Shown one piece after another: positions 30,886-37,765 of a stretch of DNA of 38,149 nt (positions are counted from its first letter, which is position 1; every line of letters begins with the position of its first letter). The DNA is from Paenibacillus glycanilyticus (GTDB lineage Bacteria > Bacillota > Bacilli > Paenibacillales > Paenibacillaceae). Location of the stretch: positions 1 to 38,149 of the forward strand of contig NZ_BSSQ01000022.1 in assembly GCF_030161375.1 (NCBI RefSeq), read 5' to 3'. Position numbers and translations under genes: made by a program. The notes under the pieces are model-generated. The model made no database searches and was not told the origin of the DNA. It saw nothing but the letters and a program-made list of their open reading frames with translations.

Positions 30886-32184
30886 ATGTCTAAGATTACT
30901 TTTCTAGGTGCGGGCAGTACCGTATTCGCCAAAAATGTACTAGGTGACGTCATGTTAACGGAGCCTCTTCAAGGCTTCGAACTGGCTTTGTTCGATATTG
31001 ATGCAGGCAGACTGCGCGACTCCGAGCAGCTTCTTCTGAATATGAAACAATCGCTTGGCAGCAACTGCGAAGTGAAAGCTTATTCGGACCGCAAAGAAGC
31101 GCTGCGCGGCGCGAAATACGTGATCAACGCCATTCAGGTAGGCGGTTATGATCCTTGTACGATTACCGATTTCGAGATTCCGAAAAAATACGGCCTTCGC
31201 CAAACGATTGCCGATACGGTAGGCATTGGCGGTATTTTCCGCAATCTGCGTACGATTCCGGTTATGCTCGATTTCGCTCGCGATATGCGCGAGGTGTGTC
31301 CGGACGCGTTGTTCCTGAACTACACGAACCCGATGGCCGTATTGACGAACGTGATGTCGACGGCGGGTGGCATTAAGACCGTAGGTTTGTGCCATAGCGT
31401 ACAAGTATGCGTATCGGATCTGTTCAAAAATCTCGGAATGGACTCTACGGGCGTCGAATCTAAGATTGCGGGCATTAACCATATGGCATGGCTGCTTGAA
31501 GTGAAAAAGGATGGCGTGGATCTGTATCCGGAAATCAAACGCCGTGCGGCAGAGAAGCAAAAGGAAAAGCATCATGACATGGTACGCCTCGAAATGATGC
31601 TGAAATTCGGCTATTACATTACGGAATCCTCCGAGCATAATGCCGAATACCATCCGTACTTCATCAAGCGCAACTATCCAGAGCTGATTGAGCGCTTCAA
31701 TATTCCGCTCGACGAGTACCCGCGCCGTTGTATCGAGCAAATCAAAGGCTGGAACAGCATGCGCGATTCGCTGCTTGCTAACAGCAACATTGAACATAAA
31801 CGGAGTCATGAATACGCTTCCCACATTATGGAGGCTATTGAAACCGGCAAAGCGTTCAAAATCGGCGGCAATGTCATGAACACTGGCCTGATTACGAACC
31901 TTCCGAAGGAAGCATGCGTAGAGGTGCCGTGTCTGGTCGACCGTTCGGGCATTAACCCGACTTATATCGGCGATCTGCCGCCGCAACTGGCTGCTCTTAA
32001 CCGTACGAACATTAACACGCAGCTCCTCACGATCGAAGCTGCGCTGACGCAAAAGAAAGAACATATTTATCATGCGGCTATGCTGGATCCTCATACTTCG
32101 GCTGAGCTGTCGATGGATGATATTGTGGCTTTGTGCGATGATTTGATCGAGGCTCATGGCGGTTGGTTGCCTGCATTTAATTAA
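30886..32184 (+). CDS. melA: alpha-galactosidase, glycoside hydrolase family 4 (MelA)
   Basis: A cytoplasmic NAD- and Mn-dependent GH4 enzyme that cleaves alpha-galactosides such as melibiose. The 432-residue protein has the same length as B. subtilis MelA and is closely similar: KITFLGAGSTVFAKNVLGD at the NAD site, YVINAIQVGGYDP, LNYTNPMAVLT, and GLCHSVQ with the metal-binding Cys. HNAEYHPYFIKRNYPE and DPHTSAELSMDDI lie in the C-terminal part. GGAGG precedes the ATG. No transporter gene accompanies it here. It is divergent from an AraC regulator. Downstream are a structured element and two terminators. Confidence 0.93.
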   Translation: MSKITFLGAGSTVFAKNVLGDVMLTEPLQGFELALFDIDAGRLRDSEQLLLNMKQSLGSNCEVKAYSDRKEALRGAKYVINAIQVGGYDPCTITDFEIPKKYGLRQTIADTVGIGGIFRNLRTIPVMLDFARDMREVCPDALFLNYTNPMAVLTNVMSTAGGIKTVGLCHSVQVCVSDLFKNLGMDSTGVESKIAGINHMAWLLEVKKDGVDLYPEIKRRAAEKQKEKHHDMVRLEMMLKFGYYITESSEHNAEYHPYFIKRNYPELIERFNIPLDEYPRRCIEQIKGWNSMRDSLLANSNIEHKRSHEYASHIMEAIETGKAFKIGGNVMNTGLITNLPKEACVEVPCLVDRSGINPTYIGDLPPQLAALNRTNINTQLLTIEAALTQKKEHIYHAAMLDPHTSAELSMDDIVALCDDLIEAHGGWLPAFN

Positions 32185-32202
32185 TCGATGGTGGGCGGGG
32201 GC

Positions 32203-32319
32203 AGGAACTGTACTTTCTTCCAGTTGCTGTTGTGGCCCCGAATTTTGAATTTACTCGTATTACGAGTATTCGGGGACCACAAAGGCAAGCGCTGCGCTCT
32301 TCCAGTAAGTACAGTTCCT
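32203..32319 (-). ncRNA. structured element, copy B of a three-copy family (minus strand)
   Basis: Outer stem of 12 bp (32203-32214 with 32308-32319, AGGAACTGTACT), then TTGC/GCAA (32285-32288 with 32224-32227), a CT/CA internal loop, a stem of 13 bp with one bulge (32230-32242 with 32269-32282), and an apical hairpin TACTCG-TATTA-CGAGTA (32252-32268). Read on the minus strand, GCGCTTGCCTTTG and CAACAGCAACTGGAAGA align with copy C almost base for base, while the stems differ. It lies 18 bases after melA, in the opposite orientation. Confidence 0.6.
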
Positions 32320-32345
32320 TTACCCTATCTATCGATTACGCGATC

Positions 32346-32371
32346 AAAAAATCGCCGAGAGCCGGCGATTT
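32346..32371 (-). terminator. minus-strand intrinsic terminator
   Basis: An 8-bp stem AAATCGCC (32349-32356) with GGCGATTT (32364-32371) is preceded on the plus strand by As, so it terminates leftward transcription, for example read-through from the GyrI-like gene. Confidence 0.6.
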
Positions 32372-32380
32372 GGAGACCGT

Positions 32381-32413
32381 AAATGGCTGCCCGCTAACTG
32401 GGCAGCCATTTTT
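32381..32413 (+). terminator. first of two terminators downstream of melA
   Basis: A perfect 12-bp stem (32381-32392 with 32400-32411, core GGCTGCCC) and T-rich tail, about 200 bases after melA. Confidence 0.8.
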
Positions 32414-32450
32414 GTTGGTGGCCATAGACAAGAGGCTACCTTCCATATAG

Positions 32451-32490
32451 ATAGGCTGCCCGGTTTAGTGGGCAGCCTATTTCGATTTTA
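32451..32490 (+). terminator. second terminator downstream of melA
   Basis: A perfect 11-bp stem (32451-32461 with 32470-32480) shares the GGCTGCCC core with the preceding terminator and is followed by TTCGATTTTA. Confidence 0.65.
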
Positions 32491-32510
32491 TAGCAATGGA
32501 TTGAGGGGAG

Positions 32511-32621
32511 GAATTGTATCTCTGGAGGAGTGAACACGCTTGCCTTTGCCCTCATAAAGCCTCGTTACACGAGCTTGTTCAAGTTTTATGAGGGCAACAG
32601 CAACCGGAAGAGATACAATTC
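32511..32621 (+). ncRNA. structured element, copy C of a three-copy family
   Basis: Outer stem of 13 perfect bp (32511-32523 with 32609-32621, GAATTGTATCTCT), TTGC/GCAA (32540-32543 with 32600-32603), a CT/CA internal loop, a 13-bp stem (32546-32558 with 32585-32597), and an apical hairpin CTCGT-TAC-ACGAG followed by TTCAA. The conserved loop segments match copies A and B. The bases from 32622 to 32654 hold only a small CCGAG/CTCGG inverted repeat. Confidence 0.6.
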
Positions 32622-32654
32622 TGTACCGAGATCGCCATGCGGCTCGGGAAAGAA

Positions 32655-33278
32655 CTAAACGTTCCTCACTTTAAATCTAAGGGCGGTTTTTAGTTTGTCC
32701 GGCTGCGTTTTGCGGACGTCGGAGATGTAGATTTCTTTGTGCAGCTTGGAGACACGGATAAGGCCATGTTCTTCGCAGTATTGCTCCATCCTCGCAAAGC
32801 TTGCCGGTTCATCGTCGTAGGGGCCATGATGCATCATTTGCACGCACATGCCTTCTTCAATCGTTTCGAACCGGACTTTGCTAAGGAGCGGGTGAGGTTT
32901 CTTTTGGCTAACCGTCTCGATAACTTCTTGCGCAAACGCCTCGGTTACAAATTCAGGCTGTCTGATCATCAGGGTATACACCAGTTTGTCTTTATCCAGA
33001 ACGGCAGCGCCTCTTGCTTCTTCCTCCAGGTCCCACACGCCTTCTAACGGAAATACGGTATATTCGTAGTAACCCTCCGGCGTTACTCCTTTTTTGGGCA
33101 TCATTCGAATCGCATAGGACAAGGAGTAGAGCACGCCAACCGCTTCTTCGAATGCGGCATGATTAGGGTTTCCTGAACCGTGTAGAGTGAAATAGTTCAT
33201 AGCAGGCACATCAATTACGGTAGGGGCATTTTTGGGCATGTAAAGCGTTTTGTCGTTCTTTTTCCACTCGTATTTCAA
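32655..33278 (-). CDS. GyrI-like small-molecule-binding domain protein
   Basis: A 207-residue single-domain protein of the GyrI-like/SOUL-type ligand-binding superfamily, recognised by the start YEWKKNDKTLYMPKNAPTVI, then MNYFTLHGSGNP, and the C-terminal MMHHGPYDDEPASFARM motif. Its ligand is unknown; relatives bind hydrophobic or cationic drugs, or act without a DNA-binding domain. The frame is open back to 33458 inside the glycerate kinase gene, but the start is TTG at 33278, with GGAGG 9 bases upstream. It is 22 bases after glxK on the same strand, so the two form an operon. Confidence 0.8.
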   Translation of the reverse strand: MKYEWKKNDKTLYMPKNAPTVIDVPAMNYFTLHGSGNPNHAAFEEAVGVLYSLSYAIRMMPKKGVTPEGYYEYTVFPLEGVWDLEEEARGAAVLDKDKLVYTLMIRQPEFVTEAFAQEVIETVSQKKPHPLLSKVRFETIEEGMCVQMMHHGPYDDEPASFARMEQYCEEHGLIRVSKLHKEIYISDVRKTQPDKLKTALRFKVRNV

Positions 33279-33300
33279 TGCTTGTGGCCTCCATATTAGG

Positions 33301-34440
33301 TTATTGCGCGGCTTTTCGCCCAGCGAGGAAGGTGCGGACCACTTGTTCGGCCGTCTGCTCAAGCAGGTCCGAAGCTTGTTCAATGGCTTCCTGCAAGGAA
33401 ATCGTCGACTGCATAATGCTATGTACGCTGCAAATCCCTTCTGCATACAACGCTTCAATGCCCGGGCCGACCGAGCCGGCTAGAGCGATTGTCGGGACGC
33501 CATGCTGCGAGGCTAGCTGTGCGACGCCCATTGGCGCTTTGCCGGAAGCGGTTTGGTGATCGATGCGTCCTTCGCCGGTAAGAACCAAATCTGCCCCTGT
33601 TAAATGCTCCTTCATGCGGACATGCTCCAATACGACATCGATTCCACGGCTTATGGAAGCAGGAAAAAAGGCGAGATATGCACCGCATAACCCTCCCGCC
33701 GCTCCGGCGCCCGGACGGTCGTGAAGCCTTGTGCCCGTTCGAGCTTCAATTAAATCTGCCCATGAGGCCATGCCGACCTCCATTTGTTCGATCATCTCGG
33801 GTGAGGCGCCTTTTTGCTGGCTGAAAATACGTGAAGCGCCTTGTTCTCCAACAAAAGGGTTTTGTACGTCCGTTGCAATGACGAAGGAGGACTCGGCTAC
33901 GCGCGTATCCCAATAGCTATCGTCGATCGCAACGATTTCCGCCAGGTGGCCGCCGCCAGGCAGAACGGACCGGCCGTCCCGGTTAAGCAGCCGCATGCCA
34001 AGCGCCTGCAGCATGCCTGTTCCGCCGTCATTGGTGGCACTGCCGCCAACGGTGAGCAGAAACCGCCGGCATCCCTGATCGAGGGCATGGCGGATCAGTT
34101 CGCCCGTACCGTATGTCGTAGCGAGCGCCGGATTGCGCTCTCCCTCCGTGAGCAGACAGAGGCCGGACGCTTCAGCCATCTCGATAACGGCCGTGTGGCG
34201 GACCAATCCGTAAGAAGCCTCAACCGGCTTCCCGAGCGGGCCGGTTACGCTTAAGGTTATGCGCTCTCCGCCTGCGGCAGCGAGCAGGCTGTCGAGCGTC
34301 CCTTCACCGCCGTCGGCGATGGGCAGCTGGATGATATCCGCATCCGGCAGGCATCGCCGCACGCCTGCTGCAATAGCTTCCGCCGCGGAGGCTGCGGATA
34401 AGCTGCCTTTGAAGGAATCGGGCGCAATTACGATTTTCAT
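33301..34440 (-). CDS. glxK: glycerate kinase (GlxK/GarK family)
   Basis: A 379-residue glycerate kinase that phosphorylates D-glycerate with ATP, feeding it into lower glycolysis. The N-terminal MKIVIAPDSFKGSLSA is diagnostic. ADGGEGT, the GGSATNDGGTGML motif (about residues 132-144) and GAAGGLCGA with the downstream LTGEGRIDHQT segment are also present. AAGGGAAGGAGC precedes the ATG at 34440. It leads a two-gene minus-strand operon with the GyrI-like gene and is divergent from yabN. No other glycerate or glyoxylate gene is nearby. Confidence 0.93.
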   Translation of the reverse strand: MKIVIAPDSFKGSLSAASAAEAIAAGVRRCLPDADIIQLPIADGGEGTLDSLLAAAGGERITLSVTGPLGKPVEASYGLVRHTAVIEMAEASGLCLLTEGERNPALATTYGTGELIRHALDQGCRRFLLTVGGSATNDGGTGMLQALGMRLLNRDGRSVLPGGGHLAEIVAIDDSYWDTRVAESSFVIATDVQNPFVGEQGASRIFSQQKGASPEMIEQMEVGMASWADLIEARTGTRLHDRPGAGAAGGLCGAYLAFFPASISRGIDVVLEHVRMKEHLTGADLVLTGEGRIDHQTASGKAPMGVAQLASQHGVPTIALAGSVGPGIEALYAEGICSVHSIMQSTISLQEAIEQASDLLEQTAEQVVRTFLAGRKAAQ

Positions 34441-34526
34441 GAACAGCCAGCTCCTTCCCTTAGTCCTTTTATTATACCTGATTCAATTGATGCAATCGCA
34501 GCCATTATTAATACCGATGCAAGAAA

Positions 34527-34535
34527 TGGTATACT
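34527..34535 (+). promoter_or_regulatory. extended -10 promoter candidate for yabN
   Basis: TGGTATACT (34527-34535) is an extended -10 element 41 bases before the yabN start, in the divergent region with glxK. The -35 is weak. Confidence 0.45.
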
Positions 34536-34575
34536 ACGTGTAGAATCTGCATGCGCAGGGAGGAGCAATACGAAG

Positions 34576-36054
34576 ATGGCACAAACGATAACGGTAGTAG
34601 GCCTTGGATCGGGCGATCCTGATCAGTTAACGCTAGGCGTGTGGCGGCGGCTGCAAGCCGCTGAAGCCATTTATGTCCGCACGGAGCAGCATCCGGTGAT
34701 GTCGCTGCTGCGGGAGCATCAGCTTGCTTATACGTCATTTGACACCGTATATGAACAACATGACACCTTTCCGGAGGTTTATGATACAATAGCGGATACG
34801 CTTGTCCGCAAAGCGCAGGACGCGTCGGCGCCTATTTTGTATGCCGTGCCTGGGCATCCGATGGTAGCGGAGCGGACGGTGCAGCTATTGCGCGATCGGT
34901 GCCAGACTGCCGGGATACCGCTTGAAATTATCGGCGGCGAAAGCTTCCTGGATCAAGCTTTTATCCGGCTTGGCATTGACCCGATTGAAGGTTTTGCGCT
35001 GCTGGACGCTGCCGAATTGAAGGCGGCGCATGTGCAACCGCGCGTACATACGATTATTGGACAGGTGTATGATGCTTATACCGCCTCCGACGTGAAGCTG
35101 GCGCTCATGGAGCGTTATCCCGATGATTATGAGGTTGTTGTCGGGCATGCGCTTGGCGTTACGGGTGAAGAGCAGATTGTTAAGGTTCTGCTCTACGAGC
35201 TGGACCGTACACCTGGCTTTGGCAACTTGTCGCTCATTTGGGTGCCAAGAACAGAGGAGGATGCCGTCCTTAACCGTACCTTTGACCGCCTGCATGAGAT
35301 CGTCGCTATTTTGCGCAGTCCTGAGGGCTGTCCGTGGGACCGCGAACAAACGCATCAGTCGATCCGCAAAAACTTTATCGAAGAGATGTACGAAGCGCTT
35401 GAAGCGCTGGATAACGATGATCCCGATCATATGCGCGAAGAGTTCGGCGATGTCATTTTGCAAGTTATGCTGCATAGCCAGATGGAAGAGGAGACGGGAG
35501 CCTTTTCGGTCTATGACGTTATCGAGACTTTGAATGAAAAGCTGATTTTCCGCCATCCGCATGTGTTTGGTGACCGCAGTGCGGGTGATGCGACGGAAGC
35601 GCTTGGCAATTGGGAGCAGATGAAAGCGGAAGAGAAGAAGCGCAAAGGCGAAGCGGACGCGCGCAAGTCTCAGCTCGACGGCATTCCGAAGGATTTGCCT
35701 GCGCTTATGAAAGCCTACCAGTTGCAGAAAAAGGCAGCCAAAGTCGGCTTCGATTGGGATGAACTTGGCCCAGTGCTAAGCAAAATCGAAGAGGAACTGA
35801 AGGAGCTGCGCGAGGCGATAGATTCGAAAGATTCCGAGGAGCAGGCTGGGGAGCTGGGAGATTTGCTGTTTGCGGTCGTGAACGCTTCTCGCTTTATCCA
35901 TGCGGATCCGGAGGAGGCGCTCTCTCGCACCAACGCAAAATTTAAAAGCCGATTCTCTTATATTGAAGATCAGCTTCGTATAAACGGCAAAACTTTTGAC
36001 CAAACTGATTTAATAGAAATGGATCGTTGGTGGGAAGAAGCGAAGCGACAATAG
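34576..36054 (+). CDS. yabN: YabN: tetrapyrrole-methylase-like domain fused to MazG pyrophosphohydrolase
   Basis: A 492-residue fusion (489 in B. subtilis). Residues 1-225 are a tetrapyrrole methylase-like domain (TVVGLGSGDPDQLT, AVPGHPMVAE) of unknown activity. Residues about 240-490 are two MazG halves, with the first nucleotide-hydrolase motif around ILRSPEGCPWDREQTHQS, EEMYEALEAL and EFGDVILQV, and the second around EEELKELREAI and ELGDLLFAVVN. MazG removes non-canonical or excess NTPs. GGGAGGAG precedes the ATG. It precedes HU and rqcP, a link conserved in Bacillales for rqcP. Confidence 0.92.
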   Translation: MAQTITVVGLGSGDPDQLTLGVWRRLQAAEAIYVRTEQHPVMSLLREHQLAYTSFDTVYEQHDTFPEVYDTIADTLVRKAQDASAPILYAVPGHPMVAERTVQLLRDRCQTAGIPLEIIGGESFLDQAFIRLGIDPIEGFALLDAAELKAAHVQPRVHTIIGQVYDAYTASDVKLALMERYPDDYEVVVGHALGVTGEEQIVKVLLYELDRTPGFGNLSLIWVPRTEEDAVLNRTFDRLHEIVAILRSPEGCPWDREQTHQSIRKNFIEEMYEALEALDNDDPDHMREEFGDVILQVMLHSQMEEETGAFSVYDVIETLNEKLIFRHPHVFGDRSAGDATEALGNWEQMKAEEKKRKGEADARKSQLDGIPKDLPALMKAYQLQKKAAKVGFDWDELGPVLSKIEEELKELREAIDSKDSEEQAGELGDLLFAVVNASRFIHADPEEALSRTNAKFKSRFSYIEDQLRINGKTFDQTDLIEMDRWWEEAKRQ

Positions 36055-36256
36055 AGATGCTGATTCGTCATTAACCGCATCATTTCTGCATGTTTCGGTA
36101 AAATTTTTTCTTTATGCAGCAGGATTTTTCTGAAGTTAAGCAGAATAAGTATCTTCATGTTTGTGTTTATGCTTAAAATTACCAAACTATCGGAGCGTTG
36201 AACGAAAAACGCTGACCGAACAAAACAGGCGAATTGAATTTAGGAGGATATTAATA

Positions 36257-36529
36257 ATGAACAAAACAGATCTGATCAACAACATTGCAACAAAAAGCGG
36301 CTTGACTAAACGTGACGTAGAAGCGGTACTTAACGGCTTCCTCGGCGAAGTTACTGACGCGCTTGCTACTGGAGACAAAGTACAACTGATCGGCTTCGGT
36401 ACTTTCGAAACTCGTAAACGTTCCGGCCGCGTAGGTCGCAACCCGCAAACGGGCAAAGAAATCTCCATCCCAGAATCCAAAGTTCCTGCATTCAAAGCAG
36501 GCAACAAACTGAAAGACGCAATCAAGTAA
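36257..36529 (+). CDS. hup: DNA-binding protein HU
   Basis: A 90-residue nucleoid protein. MNKTDLINNIATKSGLTKRD, GFGTFETRKRSGRVGRNPQT with the DNA-inserting arm, and the C-terminal FKAGNKLKDAIK are classic HU. The frame extends to 36161, but AGGAGG sits 9 bases before the ATG at 36257. The leader 36055-36256 has a small hairpin (36194-36213) and no promoter I would name. Codon use is biased towards the highly expressed pattern. rqcP starts only 5 bases after the stop. Confidence 0.96.
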   Translation: MNKTDLINNIATKSGLTKRDVEAVLNGFLGEVTDALATGDKVQLIGFGTFETRKRSGRVGRNPQTGKEISIPESKVPAFKAGNKLKDAIK

Positions 36530-36533
36530 TAAC

Positions 36534-36812
36534 ATGCGTCTGGATAAATTCCTCAAAGTGTCCCGGTTGATCAAGCGCCGTACGGTAGCGAAGGATGTAT
36601 CCGAGCAAGGACGGGTCTGGATCAACGGCCGTGAGGCTAAAGCAAGCAGCACGGTAAAACCAGGGGATGAGCTTACGATCCAATACGGTCAGAAGACCGT
36701 AACCGTTCGTGTCGAACGGATTGCGGAGACGACTCGTAAGGATGAAGCCGGTGAGCTTTACACTTTGGTCAAGGAAGAACAACGCCCGCGCGAGGATAAC
36801 CTCGGCTGGTAG
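36534..36812 (+). CDS. rqcP: RqcP (YabO), S4-domain ribosome quality-control factor
   Basis: A 92-residue S4-domain protein. In B. subtilis RqcP works with RqcH on stalled 50S subunits, binding P-site tRNA between rounds of poly-alanine tailing. The N-terminal MRLDKFLKVSRLIKRRTVAKD is the S4 alpha-L motif. No clear Shine-Dalgarno precedes the ATG, which lies 5 bases after the HU stop codon, so translation may depend on re-initiation from HU. A strong terminator follows. Confidence 0.93.
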   Translation: MRLDKFLKVSRLIKRRTVAKDVSEQGRVWINGREAKASSTVKPGDELTIQYGQKTVTVRVERIAETTRKDEAGELYTLVKEEQRPREDNLGW

Positions 36813-36819
36813 AACAGCA

Positions 36820-36854
36820 AGAGCTGCCACTTTCGCGTGGCAGCTCTTTTTTTA
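36820..36854 (+). terminator. rqcP intrinsic terminator
   Basis: A perfect 11-bp stem AGAGCTGCCAC (36820-36830) with its complement (36837-36847), then a run of Ts. Confidence 0.92.
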
Positions 36855-36873
36855 TGTCAGGAGGCCTTTATCC

Positions 36874-37611
36874 ATGATTCCAGCAATGACCGATTTGCCC
36901 GAGCTCCGTTCCGCCAAAGGAGGCGTATTAGGGCTAACCTTCTCTTTGTTTATAAAAAATGCCGGCATGTTGCTGCTCCTAACGGCGATTACAGTCGTGC
37001 CGGTAGAGCTTGTGCTCTGCTATGGCTTTAATGAGCTGTCTATTGATAGCGTCCTAAGAGACACGATTGTATCTCTACTTTTTCTATCTTTGCTGACTCC
37101 GGTTGTCGTCCAGTACCTAATCGAGAGATTACGCGGAGGCAAAGGCAGCATAGCCGGCGCTTACCGATGGGGGCTTCGCAAGTGGCCGCGGATCATCATG
37201 TATACGTTTCTCCAGAGCGTGATTGTTTCGGCGGGGTTCCTGCTCTTGATTGTACCCGGCTTGTTTATGTACGTGAGACTGCTTCTGCTGCCTGCCGTGG
37301 TCTCGATTGAGAATACATCCGTGATGAATCCGCTCGAGAGCAGCCGTACGATGGCCCAAGGACGGTTTTGGGCTATTATCGGGCTTGGGCTTGTCACCAA
37401 TCTCTTCACCCTCTTATTAGGTTTGGTTGCGGATAAATTACTAAATCAGCTGGATCTGATCAACGGATTTACGGTTACGCTCTACTATTTATTCATAGAT
37501 TGGATATCTGTGCTTGGAACTATTTTATCGCTGGTTCTCTATCTCCAAATTCGAACGGAACAAAAGAGAGAGGCTGTCCAGCCGGTTGAAGAAGCAACTC
37601 TACATGCATAG
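36874..37611 (+). CDS. hypothetical multi-pass membrane protein
   Basis: A 245-residue membrane protein with five to six hydrophobic segments, around residues 28-50, 60-85, 107-130, 168-190 and 205-230. The MNPLESSRTMAQGRFWAIIGLGL stretch is like the polytopic membrane proteins of the DUF975/GPDPase-membrane type, with a Ser-Arg-x-Met-x-x-Gly-x-x-Trp-like pattern, but I do not assign a family. The frame is open from 36709 inside rqcP; AGGAGG 9 bases before the ATG at 36874 decides the start. It has no B. subtilis counterpart here, where yabP would follow. A terminator follows. Confidence 0.72.
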   Translation: MIPAMTDLPELRSAKGGVLGLTFSLFIKNAGMLLLLTAITVVPVELVLCYGFNELSIDSVLRDTIVSLLFLSLLTPVVVQYLIERLRGGKGSIAGAYRWGLRKWPRIIMYTFLQSVIVSAGFLLLIVPGLFMYVRLLLLPAVVSIENTSVMNPLESSRTMAQGRFWAIIGLGLVTNLFTLLLGLVADKLLNQLDLINGFTVTLYYLFIDWISVLGTILSLVLYLQIRTEQKREAVQPVEEATLHA

Positions 37612-37623
37612 AACGCTGGTATG

Positions 37624-37660
37624 AAAGGGCATTTCTCTATTAGAGAAATGCCTTTTCTAA
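37624..37660 (+). terminator. intrinsic terminator after the membrane protein gene
   Basis: A long stem (37624-37638 with 37642-37656, one G-U pair, core GGCATTTCTCT) with a 3-base loop, and Ts within and after the 3' arm. Confidence 0.8.
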
Positions 37661-37696
37661 TATAAACAACAAATAGATCAATGATATCATTAATTA

Positions 37697-37715
37697 TTTA
37701 TTGTAAAACAATAAA
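37697..37715. promoter_or_regulatory. perfect inverted repeat upstream of the DUF817 gene, possible operator
   Basis: TTTATTGT (37697-37704), AAA, ACAATAAA (37708-37715) is a perfect 8-bp dyad about 50 bases before the start codon. It is AT-only apart from one G and one C. No known regulator is identified. Confidence 0.4.
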
Positions 37716-37765
37716 CACTGTGGTACCTTAAGGGTGATTTTGAAGATGGAAAGGAGGGCATGCCA

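Noticed and set aside
30955..32157. A 400-codon frame antisense to melA
   Set aside because: melA is a certain gene with near-identical relatives; the antisense frame is a codon-bias shadow with His/Arg/Asn-rich composition.
27651..37692. Shared TGATATCATTA upstream of both the SPFH gene and the DUF817 gene
   Set aside because: Many 11-base words are expected to recur by chance in 38 kb, and AT-rich intergenic DNA makes this more likely. Not counted as a regulon.
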